35,313 bases of DNA from an uncultured Saprospiraceae bacterium. Lineage in GTDB: Bacteria; Bacteroidota; Bacteroidia; Chitinophagales; Saprospiraceae. Of this stretch, positions 8,116-17,049 are shown piece by piece. Position numbers and translations under genes: made by a program. The notes under the pieces were generated by a model. That model was not told the DNA's origin. It was given only the letters and a program-made list of their open reading frames with translations, and made no database searches. Within the stretch, counting starts at the first letter, position 1; each line of letters opens with the position of its first letter. The stretch covers positions 1-35,313 of the forward strand of contig CAJQQY010000504.1 of NCBI GenBank assembly GCA_905480595.1, given 5' to 3'.

Positions 8116-8754
8116 ATGGCAAAAAAGAAAAAATACTACGTCATCTGGGAAGGCAATGAAACTGGAGTTTTTGACACTTGGGCAAAATGTCAAGTTCACA
8201 TCAAAGGATATCCCAATGCCAAATATAAATCATTTCCTACCAAGGAAGAAGCCGAACAAGCTTATCGAGGAGGAAGCGCAGCTGATTTTATAGGAAAAAA
8301 TAAAAAACCTACCACAAAAAAAGTTAGCGCTGAAGCTCGTGAAAAAATAGTTTGGGAGAGCATCGCCGTTGATGCTGCTTGTGCAGGCAATCCTGGATTA
8401 ATGGAATATCGAGGTGTGGATACGAAAACCGGTATGCAGCTTTTTCATCAAGGCCCATTCAGAAGAGGAACTAATAATGTTGGAGAATTTCTAGCTCTTG
8501 TTCATGCTTTGGCATTGTTACAAAAAGAAAATCGTCCTGATTTACCCATTTACTCAGATTCCCGAATAGCCATAGGTTGGGTAAAAAAGAAGAGAGCCAA
8601 TACCAAATTAGAGAAAAAAGCAGATAATGCTATTCTTTTTCAATTGATGCACCGTGCCGAGAATTGGTTAAAGAATAACCCAATTACGAACCCTATTTTA
8701 AAGTGGGAAACCAAGGAATGGGGAGAAATACCTGCAGATTTCGGTCGAAAATAG
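8116..8754 (+). CDS. rnhA: ribonuclease H with viroplasmin-type N-terminal domain
   Basis: 212 residues. Residues 4-52 (KKKYYVIWEGNETGVFDTW, then CQVHIKGYPNAKYKSF) form the caulimovirus viroplasmin / RNase H1 hybrid-binding domain, which grips RNA:DNA duplexes. Residues 80-212 are a type 1 RNase H fold, with catalytic acids at Asp86 (AVDAACAGNPG), Glu124 (NNVGEFLALVHAL), Asp148 (IYSDSRIAIGWV) and Asp208 near the C-terminus (IPADFGRK). It degrades RNA in RNA:DNA hybrids during replication and repair. The gene lies 35 bp downstream of the cation transporter, probably cotranscribed but functionally unrelated. Confidence 0.93.
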   Translation: MAKKKKYYVIWEGNETGVFDTWAKCQVHIKGYPNAKYKSFPTKEEAEQAYRGGSAADFIGKNKKPTTKKVSAEAREKIVWESIAVDAACAGNPGLMEYRGVDTKTGMQLFHQGPFRRGTNNVGEFLALVHALALLQKENRPDLPIYSDSRIAIGWVKKKRANTKLEKKADNAILFQLMHRAENWLKNNPITNPILKWETKEWGEIPADFGRK

Positions 8755-8925
8755 CATTTTCAGGTAATTATTACGTCTTTTTCATATTCTATCTTTCTTA
8801 CATAAATAAAAAAAATAGTGTCACAATTTTTTAATTAATAAGGATTTTTTGGCCTCCTAAGGATTGGTTCTTGAATTATACTTAGAGACCAAAAAAACCT
8901 ATTTAATTTTAAAATAACTAAATAC

Positions 8926-11355
8926 ATGAAGAATCGAGTAGTGACTTGCCTCGTTTTGGCCTTTGCTTTGATAATTACTCAAAGCTGCAAAAAAGATAAC
9001 ATTGCTCCCTCAGATGTAAATAACTCAAGCTCCTTGAGTCCAGTTCCTGAAAATTATTTCCAACCTTTAAGTTCCGCCAATGGTTTTAGCGATCGAATTA
9101 CGATTCTGAATGAAACTATTATCTTAAAAAATGAATCTGGTGGGGATAGTCTTTTTTCTGGTCAAGTTGATACTCGAGATGATGTGATTAACTCTGATTA
9201 TTATTGGTTGCATGTAGGAGAGGTTGGGCCATATGTTTTGGATGGAGTTACTTTGAGTGCGACGCATATTGCATTTTTAGATGACAAAGCATACATCACT
9301 TATCATAAGCGAGGAGTTGAGCATTTGGGTGCTATTGAGGTGGTGGATTTGTCAAATCCAAATAACCCTAAAGTTACTTTTAGAGGATACTTAGGTAGTG
9401 CAGATATTAATGCAGTTGAGGTAGGAAAACTACCAGGATCTGAAGATGTAAAAATTTGGTTGAGTCTTTCTGATAGTAAAAAAGGTGCGGTGCTTGGGGT
9501 CGTGACAATGGCAGGAGGAACTACTTATTCAGGATTTCAAATTGTAAATCTTTCTAATTTTATAGATGGAGGAATTTCTTCCTCAGCTAATTCAGTAACT
9601 TATTCTGGTGACTACTTATATATTTCGAGTGGGAAAACTCATGGTGGAGCATTTTGTATAAATGCAGAAACTTTGGAAGTTCTTGGAAGTGTAGAATTTG
9701 AAAATGGAAAATATATTGAGGTCAATGGCACACCTGATAATGCAACAAAGGTAGTGAGTTTACAAACTGGAGCAAATAGCTCAATTCGGGTAGAAGACAT
9801 TGGGAGTTTTTACTTTTCAAATGAATTTAATATTGGAGAAATCTTACATCAAAGTGTAGATACAGATAGCCGAGGGAAAAGTACATTACACTTCGTCAAC
9901 AATGACCCCGATAATGTTTATGTAACCAAAGGTAAACATGGTTTAGCTTCTTACAATATTTATACTGGGGCTGAAACTTGGTCTTCATCAAGCGATATGT
10001 TATCATATGGTAACACCAATGGAGTAACCTCTGATAATGAGTTCATTTATGCTGCCAATGGCGCTGATGGGTTAGCTGTTTTTTCAAAGCCAGAATTTCC
10101 TGGAATAGCTCCTGAGCTAGTTTTCACTTGGGATATGAATGAGCAAGAAGCATCAGCAAACTTCATTGAAGTAGATGGGTCAACTGAATGGATTTTAGTT
10201 GCAAAAGGTCAAGGTGGAACAAAAATTTTGAAACGTCCACAACCTGGTGATTATTTAGCAATTAGTACTTATAATGACCAAGGAGTTCCAGACAATTTAG
10301 TTCAAGAAGAAATTTGTGATCTTTTACTTTCAAGCATTTTCAGTAACGCTCTTCCTGATGGACAAGATGCTACAATTGCTCATCCAGAATATTTTGACGA
10401 GTCTATTCCAAGCAATATTTATTTCGAAGAAGATGCAGAAGTTTCTATTAGTTTTATCCACGAAGGAGCTGGTTATAAAAACGTATTAGGATACTATTAT
10501 TATGATGCAGATAATCCGCCAGCAACAGTTGATGATATTGTAAAATTAATTGTTTTCCCAAATGCTTCTGCGCAAGGGTCAGGCGGTGGATTGATCGAAG
10601 GAAATACAGTCCAACTATATGGTAATTTTAAAGCAAATACAGTTCTTGGATTTTTCCTAAATTCAAATGGCTGGGTACAAAACAGTCAAACCATAACTGA
10701 AGGTTTGGCAGCACATTATACTAATTATGAATTTAATGCTAATGGTAGACAAAGTGTAATTCTTTATGAGCCAGAATGTGGAGAATTAGTTGTCTGTTTT
10801 GACGACCAAGTAATTGGAACGGGTGATAATGATTTCAATGATGCGGTTTTCCAAATTAACGCATCTCCTGCAAGTGCAATTAATGTTACAAATTATCCAA
10901 TTGTAGACAATTCATCATCTCCTAATTCTCAAAATGTAGCTCAAGGTAAAACAGCTACACAATCGTCCATAGAAAATAATGGACAGCATCCTGCTTCTGA
11001 AGCAATAGACGGAATCATAGGTGGACAGAATTATAATGAAACTAAGAAAAAGAATAATTCATGGTGGGAAGTTGATTTAGAACAAGTTTACGACCTTTCA
11101 GCTATCAACGTTTTCAATAGAACAGATTGTTGTCAAGATCGATTATCAGATTTTCATGTATTTGTTTCAGATGTACCATTTACGAGTCAAGATATAGACG
11201 AAACTATTAATCAACCTGGAGTTAGTGATTATTATTTTCCAGATTCAGCTCAAGATATCACAGAGATTAATCTCAATCGTCAAGGACGATATGTTAGAGT
11301 TCAATTAACAGAGAAAAATCGCTTACACTTAACAGAGGTACAAATATTTAACTAA
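8926..11355 (+). CDS. surface lipoprotein: beta-propeller, DUF4114 and F-type lectin-like domain
   Basis: 809 residues. The lipoprotein signal MKNRVVTCLVLAFALIITQS ends at Cys21, followed by KKD; acidic/basic residues just after the Cys often mark surface export in Bacteroidota. Residues ~90-410 contain LVIVD-like strands (AIEVVDLSNPNNPKV, GLASYNIYTG, GLAVFSKP) of a beta-propeller. Residues ~545-645 match DUF4114, ending in the Asp-rich FDDQVIGTGDNDFNDAVFQ, probably a calcium site. Residues ~670-809 are a discoidin/F-type lectin fold (NVAQGKTATQSS, SWWEVDLEQVYDLS, NRTDCCQDRL). The RxDx4R half of the fucose-binding motif is intact, but the expected His 27 residues before is Glu. It is likely a surface adhesin or glycan binder. 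It stands alone, with a terminator at 11378-11418. Confidence 0.85.
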   Translation: MKNRVVTCLVLAFALIITQSCKKDNIAPSDVNNSSSLSPVPENYFQPLSSANGFSDRITILNETIILKNESGGDSLFSGQVDTRDDVINSDYYWLHVGEVGPYVLDGVTLSATHIAFLDDKAYITYHKRGVEHLGAIEVVDLSNPNNPKVTFRGYLGSADINAVEVGKLPGSEDVKIWLSLSDSKKGAVLGVVTMAGGTTYSGFQIVNLSNFIDGGISSSANSVTYSGDYLYISSGKTHGGAFCINAETLEVLGSVEFENGKYIEVNGTPDNATKVVSLQTGANSSIRVEDIGSFYFSNEFNIGEILHQSVDTDSRGKSTLHFVNNDPDNVYVTKGKHGLASYNIYTGAETWSSSSDMLSYGNTNGVTSDNEFIYAANGADGLAVFSKPEFPGIAPELVFTWDMNEQEASANFIEVDGSTEWILVAKGQGGTKILKRPQPGDYLAISTYNDQGVPDNLVQEEICDLLLSSIFSNALPDGQDATIAHPEYFDESIPSNIYFEEDAEVSISFIHEGAGYKNVLGYYYYDADNPPATVDDIVKLIVFPNASAQGSGGGLIEGNTVQLYGNFKANTVLGFFLNSNGWVQNSQTITEGLAAHYTNYEFNANGRQSVILYEPECGELVVCFDDQVIGTGDNDFNDAVFQINASPASAINVTNYPIVDNSSSPNSQNVAQGKTATQSSIENNGQHPASEAIDGIIGGQNYNETKKKNNSWWEVDLEQVYDLSAINVFNRTDCCQDRLSDFHVFVSDVPFTSQDIDETINQPGVSDYYFPDSAQDITEINLNRQGRYVRVQLTEKNRLHLTEVQIFN

Positions 11356-11377
11356 AAATATTTTTAATATAAAAATT

Positions 11378-11418
11378 ATCCTGCATTTTTCATAAAGTAA
11401 AAATGTGGGATTTTTTTT
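11378..11418 (+). terminator. terminator after the lectin lipoprotein gene
   Basis: A stem of 13 positions with two mismatches (ATCCTGCATTTTT against AAAAATGTGGGAT) is followed directly by eight T residues, 23 bases after the stop codon. Confidence 0.75.
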
Positions 11419-11468
11419 GAAAAAATCCACGTAAGTTTGTTGATTAAAAATTAAAACTTCCACTTGAT

Positions 11469-12794
11469 TTGATTCTTTCAAAAACTCAACAATGCTTATT
11501 TAAACCAATTGACAACAGTCAAATTGTTCTTTTCAGAATGCTATTTGGTTTATTAATGGCTGCGGAATCTTTTGGGGCAATTGCAACTGGTTGGGTGAAA
11601 AAAACTTTAGTTGACCCTCAGTTTACTTTTAGTTTTTTCGGTTTTGAATGGCTGCAACCCTTGCCTGGGAATGGGATGTATTTCTATTTTATTTTGATGG
11701 GGATAGTGAGTTTGATGGTGATGGTGGGCTATCGATATAAACTCAACATGTTAGCTTTAGCGGTGCTATGGTCAGGAGCTTATTTCATGCAAAAAACTTC
11801 TTACAATAATCACTATTATTTAGTGATGTTAATGACTTGGGGAATGGTATTTATGAACCCTCATCGCTATGCTGCTTTGGATGTCAAAAGGATAAAAACA
11901 GAGAAGCATTTGTGTCCAAATTGGAATCGGCTATTTTTTGTAATACTATTGTTATTGGTTTTCACCTATGGATCAATTGCAAAGTTTTACCCCGGCTGGT
12001 GGAGTGGAGATTTTATTAAAAATTCATTTTCACATAAGACAGATTATTGGTTGATTGGATCACTTTTAGGAAAAGAATGGTTTCAACTTTTTATCACTTA
12101 TTCAGGTGTAGTTTTCGATGCTATAATTATTCCTTTATTGATTTGGAAAAGAACTAGAATATTGGCTTTTATCGGTTTAGTTATTTTTAACATCTTTAAT
12201 TCTGTGGTTTTTCAGATTGGAATTTTTCCTTACACGGTGATTGCTTTGACTGTTTTCTTTTTTGAACCTGAAACAATTCGAAAACTTTTTTTTCCAAAAA
12301 AACAATATACACACATTATTAATTTTGACTTTCAAAGAATTTTCAACAATAGTTTTACATTTTATATTTTGATTACTTTTTTTACTATTCAAGTTGCTTT
12401 ACCCTTGCGCCATCACTTCATTCCTGGAGATGTAAATTGGCGAGAAGAAGGTCATCGAATGAGTTGGAGAATGATGTTGAGAACCAAGCGAGGAGCAATA
12501 AATTTAGAAATAGTTAACCCAAAAACTAAGGAGAAAATTCGTGTAAAAAAAGAAGATTATTTGACAAAAGGTCAAAGCAAAGAAATAGCAACTAAACCTG
12601 ATTTTCTTTACCAGTTTGTTCAACGATTAAAAAAGGAATATGCTAAAAAAGGAATGGATGATATTGAAATATATTGCAAAATGAGTCGGGTTAGTTTGAA
12701 TGGGAAAAAGTCAAGACCATTATTTAAATCAGATGTAGATTTGGCAAAAGTGAAGTGGAATTACTTTGGAAGAAATGAATGGGTTTTGGATTAA
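11469..12794 (+). CDS. HTTM-domain (vitamin K-dependent gamma-carboxylase-like) membrane protein
   Basis: 441 residues. Residues ~10-290 form the HTTM domain, with several membrane helices. Typical HTTM pieces are the N-terminal PIDNSQIVLFRMLFGLLM, YNNHYYLVMLM, IAKFYPGWW and FNSVVFQIGIFPY. HTTM is the membrane part shared with vitamin K-dependent gamma-glutamyl carboxylase; bacterial members have mostly unknown substrates. A basic, soluble tail of about 140 residues follows (KKEDYLTKGQSKE...). No in-frame ATG precedes the conserved N-terminus. The only start that keeps it is TTG at 11469; the first ATG, at 11538, would remove part of helix 1. The stop is 9 bp from the convergent hydrolase stop. 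Confidence 0.82.
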   Translation: MILSKTQQCLFKPIDNSQIVLFRMLFGLLMAAESFGAIATGWVKKTLVDPQFTFSFFGFEWLQPLPGNGMYFYFILMGIVSLMVMVGYRYKLNMLALAVLWSGAYFMQKTSYNNHYYLVMLMTWGMVFMNPHRYAALDVKRIKTEKHLCPNWNRLFFVILLLLVFTYGSIAKFYPGWWSGDFIKNSFSHKTDYWLIGSLLGKEWFQLFITYSGVVFDAIIIPLLIWKRTRILAFIGLVIFNIFNSVVFQIGIFPYTVIALTVFFFEPETIRKLFFPKKQYTHIINFDFQRIFNNSFTFYILITFFTIQVALPLRHHFIPGDVNWREEGHRMSWRMMLRTKRGAINLEIVNPKTKEKIRVKKEDYLTKGQSKEIATKPDFLYQFVQRLKKEYAKKGMDDIEIYCKMSRVSLNGKKSRPLFKSDVDLAKVKWNYFGRNEWVLD

Positions 12795-12803
12795 AAAATT
12801 ACT

Positions 12804-13838
12804 TCAATTATTATATTTCTCCAACCACTCCACTACTCGATCGCTCTCCTCAAAACTATGTCCAGCCTCTGCAAAGAAATATTCTAAATCTTTTTTCCCT
12901 TCCAATTTTTTCAAAATATTTTCTGCATTCGAAAGTGGAACAACACGATCATTTTTTCCATAAAGTAAAAAAATGGGTTGCGAAATATTTTCAATAAAAT
13001 GAATGGGCGAACTTCTTAACATCTTTTTCCTAAGTTTAATCATTGGTTTTATTTCACTTAAATATTGATACCTAAATTGAAAACCATAACGATTATAAAC
13101 TTCTCTTGAAGAAAAATCCGTTGGCCCAGTTGTCGAAATGACTCCATTCAATTCAGGATTCCTAATTCCTGCAAGTAAGGCAACTGTTCCACCTCGACTG
13201 ACTCCATAGCTGACCATTCTTTCAGTATTTATATTTTCTGAAAATTGTTTTTTTGCCAAAAACAAAAGTCGCAAAGCATCATCTGTAGCTCCATCAAATG
13301 CATCTCCAAAGAATCCATCAGAGCAATATTTTTCATTCCCAGTTTCGAAAGCTTGTCCTCTAAAAGATGGAATTACTATAAAATAGTTTTTGAATTTTGG
13401 AAGTAAATTTTTGATGTAAGAATGATCTAAATTGTAAATTGGAGTCGCTTGATTCAGCCCAGTTGCGTAGAGTAGTAATGGATATTTTTGAGTAGGGTCG
13501 AATTCCGAAGGAGTCAAGATTACACCATAATGTTTTTGACCTTCGGCAAAATGTTCGATTAAATTAAGCTGTCTTTTATTTACGTATGTATATTGTTTTA
13601 TTATTTTAGAACTTTCACTTTTGGGGTTGAAATTCTTCCATTCGTCTAAAACAACTTTGAGTTCTGAACTATCAGGAAGTCGGAATAGGCTATCTAAATT
13701 AATTCCATCATTAATGTCGTTATTTTCATATGAAATCCTTTTCACACAATCACAAGTAATGGAATTATTATAAAAGGAAAGGAATCCAATAGTTCCAAAA
13801 AAGATGAGTAATCCTATTTTCAGGGGTAAATTAGTCAT
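12804..13838 (-). CDS. alpha/beta hydrolase, prolyl-oligopeptidase (S9)-like, membrane-anchored
   Basis: 344 residues. The N-terminal hydrophobic segment (about residues 5-22, LPLKIGLLIFFGTIGFLSF) is an uncleaved anchor or signal. The hydrolase domain starts near residue 100 (YGVILTPSEFDPTQKYPLLLY). The catalytic triad reads Ser214 in YGVSRGGTVAL, Asp297 in YGKNDRVVP and His327 in AEAGHSFEE. This is the peptidase S9 / dienelactone-hydrolase arrangement. Without the beta-propeller of true prolyl oligopeptidases, it may cleave small peptides or esters in the periplasm (inference). It is divergent from the Kazal inhibitor gene, with 93 bp between the two starts, an interesting pairing of a serine hydrolase with a serine-protease inhibitor fold. 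Confidence 0.82.
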   Translation of the reverse strand: MTNLPLKIGLLIFFGTIGFLSFYNNSITCDCVKRISYENNDINDGINLDSLFRLPDSSELKVVLDEWKNFNPKSESSKIIKQYTYVNKRQLNLIEHFAEGQKHYGVILTPSEFDPTQKYPLLLYATGLNQATPIYNLDHSYIKNLLPKFKNYFIVIPSFRGQAFETGNEKYCSDGFFGDAFDGATDDALRLLFLAKKQFSENINTERMVSYGVSRGGTVALLAGIRNPELNGVISTTGPTDFSSREVYNRYGFQFRYQYLSEIKPMIKLRKKMLRSSPIHFIENISQPIFLLYGKNDRVVPLSNAENILKKLEGKKDLEYFFAEAGHSFEESDRVVEWLEKYNN

Positions 13839-13906
13839 TGAGAATGTTTTAGTTTTAGCTAAGTTAAAAAGTTAAACCCAACTATTTTAATATAATTGAT
13901 GGTCTT

Positions 13907-13914
13907 TACTTTTG
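13907..13914 (+). promoter_or_regulatory. -7 promoter element of the Kazal lipoprotein gene
   Basis: TACTTTTG matches TAnnTTTG exactly and ends 17 bases before the ATG at 13932. This supports the short ATG start over the longer frame beginning at 13896. Confidence 0.5.
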
Positions 13915-13931
13915 AACAAAAAAAATTAAAT

Positions 13932-14162
13932 ATGAAAATCTCAAACTTCGTTTTTTTTATAGCTTTTTTAGCCATCCTATTTTTAACAAATTGTAAATTA
14001 GATCATGAGGTTTGCTATGATGAGGAAATGGAAGAAAGTCATTCTGGAATTTGTCCAAGAGATTGTCCACAGGTTTGTGGTTGTGATGGGAAAACTTATT
14101 GTAATGAATGTAATGCGAATAGCAAAGGGGTTACTGTCGATTATGTTGGACCTTGTAGGTGA
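13932..14162 (+). CDS. Kazal-type protease-inhibitor lipoprotein
   Basis: 76 residues from the ATG at 13932. A lipoprotein signal ends at LFLTNC (Cys21). The mature part is a single Cys-rich module with eight further Cys: CYDEE, CPRDCPQVCGCDGKTY, CNEC and a final GPC. The VCGCDGKTYCNEC core is the signature of the bacterial Kazal fold, which inhibits serine proteases by a substrate-like loop. A lipid anchor places it at the outer membrane or periplasm. The longer in-frame start at 13896 would cover the promoter and spoil the signal peptide. The target protease is unknown. The divergent neighbour is a serine hydrolase. Confidence 0.85.
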   Translation: MKISNFVFFIAFLAILFLTNCKLDHEVCYDEEMEESHSGICPRDCPQVCGCDGKTYCNECNANSKGVTVDYVGPCR

Positions 14163-14174
14163 TTTTGAAAATAA

Positions 14175-14221
14175 ATAACTTACTCGCAAGTTGATTTAAA
14201 ATCATCTTGCGAGTAAGTTAT
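14175..14221. terminator. 21-bp hairpin between convergent genes; member of a repeated hairpin type
   Basis: Arms 14175-14195 and 14201-14221 pair at 20 of 21 positions around a 5-nt TTAAA loop. The element lies between the Kazal gene stop (14162) and the glycosyltransferase stop (14227). Its central 35 nt (14181-14215) resemble the hairpin at 22592-22626, with compensatory changes. No T-tract follows on the plus strand. Confidence 0.7.
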
Positions 14222-14226
14222 GAAGA

Positions 14227-15546
14227 TTAAAATCCATTCGCCTTCGCTTGGCTACTTGATTTAACTGGATTCCATGGATCGTCATATGATTTTTTCCAAA
14301 TCAACTCATGAATATATGCCACCGAACGAACCAACCTCAAATATGTTCCAGTATAAATACTCATCATCGGAACATAAGGCCACAATTTCAATTCCTCTTT
14401 TCGTCGTTCTGAATAAATATAAGTACTCGTCATTTGCATAAAACCAACGATAGTATAAATTGTAATATTCATCGGAATTATATACTTCAACGAGCCAGCA
14501 AAATTAAATACTAGGTCTACTATATATAACCACCAAGTGATATCCAAAATCACATTATAAAATACATTCTCAAAAAGCGCAAAGAAATTAGACCACCTAA
14601 AATTTTCACTTGGGAGATAAACATCTTTATGTTTTCTCACCCGAAAACGAATGATGGATTTATCCCAACGTAACCTCTGCTTGGTCAAAACTTTAAATTT
14701 CGAAGGTGCATTAGTCAAGCAAACTGCCGATGGTTCAAAGACTGTTTTAAAACCAGATTTTCTAATCTTTACTGTGATATCTCCATCTAACCCTGGTCCA
14801 ATATCCCAACCTTTTATCGAGTCAGTTACATCAGCTCGGAAGGCTCCGAAAGCTCCAGAAATAATTTTATAAATTCCTAACTGAGAAGAAATAATCCGTC
14901 CAACAGATATTGTTTTTAAATATTCAATTGCTTGCAATCTAGCACAAAGACTTTCGTCAGCATTCCTAACCTTTACATTTCCTCCGACCGCTCCAATTTT
15001 TTCATCCATGAAAAATGGAATCAAAATATTTTCGATTGCCTCTCGGTCAAACGAACAATCCGCATCTAAGTGAACGATATATTTCCCTTGGGAAAAACGC
15101 AAAGCCAGATTCGCAGCAGATGCTTTTCCTCCTCTCATATCATTTCGCAAAAACAAATCAATCAATCCTCGCTTTTGCAAATTACGGCCAATAATTGGTG
15201 TCTCATCATCAGATCCATCATCGACAATGATTAATTCAAAATTTTGGAAAGTCTGTTCGGCAAGAGATTTGGTGAGTTTGAAGAGATGTTTCCCTTCATT
15301 TTTTCCTGGAATAATTACGGAGACAAATGGGTTTTCATTCCAAAATGCAGCCCGAGCTTTTTCCCATTTTTCTTTTCTATCATTTTTAAAAAGATGATAC
15401 CAACCTGCAATAACAAAGTCAGCCATTATATATCGAGTCAATTCAAATAATATAAAATACCAAAAGACTCTGATAAATTTATCAGGGCCTACTGAATACC
15501 AGTATCGTAAATATTCTGGTATAATATATTCTAGTTCTGGGCTCAT
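14227..15546 (-). CDS. processive family-2 glycosyltransferase (polysaccharide synthase)
   Basis: 439 residues. One N-terminal helix lies near residues 25-48 and two to four helices follow after residue 310. The GT-A domain has every motif of a processive beta-glycan synthase: Asp109/Asp110 in VDDGSDDET, D161-A-D163 in LDADCSFD, an acidic acceptor-side GLDGD (254-256), and QRLRW at 290-294. This is the layout of PgaC, Alg8, hyaluronan and cellulose synthases, which polymerise and extrude a chain through the inner membrane. The sugar is unknown; a nearby nucleotide-sugar 6-dehydrogenase suggests a uronic-acid donor. The start ATG overlaps the TackOD1 stop (ATGA), implying coupled translation. 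The frame is intact. Confidence 0.9.
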   Translation of the reverse strand: MSPELEYIIPEYLRYWYSVGPDKFIRVFWYFILFELTRYIMADFVIAGWYHLFKNDRKEKWEKARAAFWNENPFVSVIIPGKNEGKHLFKLTKSLAEQTFQNFELIIVDDGSDDETPIIGRNLQKRGLIDLFLRNDMRGGKASAANLALRFSQGKYIVHLDADCSFDREAIENILIPFFMDEKIGAVGGNVKVRNADESLCARLQAIEYLKTISVGRIISSQLGIYKIISGAFGAFRADVTDSIKGWDIGPGLDGDITVKIRKSGFKTVFEPSAVCLTNAPSKFKVLTKQRLRWDKSIIRFRVRKHKDVYLPSENFRWSNFFALFENVFYNVILDITWWLYIVDLVFNFAGSLKYIIPMNITIYTIVGFMQMTSTYIYSERRKEELKLWPYVPMMSIYTGTYLRLVRSVAYIHELIWKKSYDDPWNPVKSSSQAKANGF

Positions 15547-16946
15547 TCTAACAATTGTAAGACACTATGGTCATCGGGGTCGAGTGTCATGACTTCTACT
15601 TCTAGCATTCTTCCTCCCCCCATCTCAATATTATCTCCTATTAATTTTTTCAAATTATAATCTATCGTATCCTTCATCTCGGAAGCTAATTTTCGATTAC
15701 TTTCTGGCATTAAGAAAGCAAATGTTGAAAAGTTTTTAAACGAGATTAAATCTACAGGTCGCAAATACTGCGCTACGATATTAAGTATTTCTTTTTGTAA
15801 AACATCTTTCGTTTTCTCATCTAAAAAGTCGAATTTCTCATCATTCAACTGTATCACTCCAAAGTGACTATCATGACTTCTTAATTCTAATCTAGTTAAT
15901 TCCTGGCCTACTAATATTTTGAAAAGTCCCCAGCCAAAATAATTTTTTGTAGTCTTAAATTCATGGGTAGGTGCCTCTGCTACTTTTTTCCCAAAACCTC
16001 GGATGGCTAGTTTCTCCCCTGCTGCAGTAATTTGTAAAGTTTGAACAGATCGATTGGCTATATGCTCCAAATCCATATCATGTCCACAATCGATACATGA
16101 AGCTCTCATATTTACATCTTGTGATTGGTGATTACATGTTTGGCATTGATTTATCTCAGATGGCTTGTCATAATCGATTCCAATGTGACGTAAAAGCTTA
16201 TCACATTTTGGGCAAATCATGTCTTCATCTTGCTTAAAATCTGATTCAGGTCCTATATAAGCGCAACGGAAATGGTGAATCAAATTTTCTGTTTTTAATT
16301 CCAAAGAATTACAACTCGGACATACCTCTCGAAAATTCATATATGTGCCCTCACACTCATGGCAAAGATTTACCTTATCGACTGTTTTGAATTTAAAATA
16401 CTCTTGGTATTTCATCTCAGAAAGATTATCTAAAATTTGAAGATGATCATCTACTGAAATATATCCACTCAAAAAAGGGTACGAATATCCAATTTTGGAA
16501 ACTAGATTTCGAAATGGAACTAGAGGCCTTTGCCGAGTATAAATATATTGAGTGGTTTTGAGAATTAGACTTTCAGAAAAATTTAAACCCTTTGTATCGG
16601 CTTGAATTCCTTTGACTCGTTCGTTAATTTCAAGCGACTTTTGCAACGCTTTATTCATGGTTATATCTTCAACTCTTCCATCGGTCAATTGAACTATTTC
16701 GGTAGGAATCGAAAGTGATTTGACAAATAAGGGCTTTAAATACACTGAAGTAACCTCCGAACTTCTCACCTCTTTGATGATGTTCGAGACTACTTCTGGA
16801 GATTCATTCTCTATGAATATTCCATCAGCTTTCGTCAGGTTTAATCCTGCGAAATTTGCGTCAGTTTTAACAATCGCAAAATTTAGACCTTCGAACTCTT
16901 TGAAGTCTAACCTAAGCGGTCGTTGTAATATTCTTAATGCATTCAT
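15543..16946 (-). CDS. TackOD1 zinc-ribbon protein with degenerate GGDEF-like C-terminus
   Basis: 467 residues, no signal peptide or membrane helix, so cytosolic. Residues ~20-80 look like a degenerate receiver or alpha/beta fold without a clear phospho-acceptor. Residues ~195-287 match the TackOD1 output domain: Cys pairs at 195/198, 209/212, 245/248, 268/271 and 284/287, plus HHFRC (224-228) and CPKCDKLLRHIGIDYD. These form several zinc ribbons. Residues ~343-462 resemble a diguanylate-cyclase fold (FGVIQLND, LRPVDLISF, FAFLMPESN) with no GGDEF signature, so probably a sensor or binding module (inference). It overlaps the synthase by 4 nt and most likely controls it, the role PilZ domains play in alginate and cellulose systems. 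Confidence 0.8.
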   Translation of the reverse strand: MNALRILQRPLRLDFKEFEGLNFAIVKTDANFAGLNLTKADGIFIENESPEVVSNIIKEVRSSEVTSVYLKPLFVKSLSIPTEIVQLTDGRVEDITMNKALQKSLEINERVKGIQADTKGLNFSESLILKTTQYIYTRQRPLVPFRNLVSKIGYSYPFLSGYISVDDHLQILDNLSEMKYQEYFKFKTVDKVNLCHECEGTYMNFREVCPSCNSLELKTENLIHHFRCAYIGPESDFKQDEDMICPKCDKLLRHIGIDYDKPSEINQCQTCNHQSQDVNMRASCIDCGHDMDLEHIANRSVQTLQITAAGEKLAIRGFGKKVAEAPTHEFKTTKNYFGWGLFKILVGQELTRLELRSHDSHFGVIQLNDEKFDFLDEKTKDVLQKEILNIVAQYLRPVDLISFKNFSTFAFLMPESNRKLASEMKDTIDYNLKKLIGDNIEMGGGRMLEVEVMTLDPDDHSVLQLLE

Positions 16947-16975
16947 GTTAGATGTATCCTACGTACATTTAAATT

Positions 16976-16995
16976 TTACAGCTTATAAGCTGTAA
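16976..16995. promoter_or_regulatory. 20-bp perfect palindrome upstream of the TackOD1 gene (putative operator)
   Basis: TTACAGCTTATAAGCTGTAA is its own reverse complement and lies 30 bases upstream of the TackOD1 ATG. A related site with the same ACAGCT/AGCTGT half-sites lies upstream of the tolC-like gene at 20057-20076. Confidence 0.45.
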
Positions 16996-17049
16996 TTAAT
17001 AATATGTATTTCTGTGCTTGGGTTTCTATAAAATAATTTAATTTGAATT

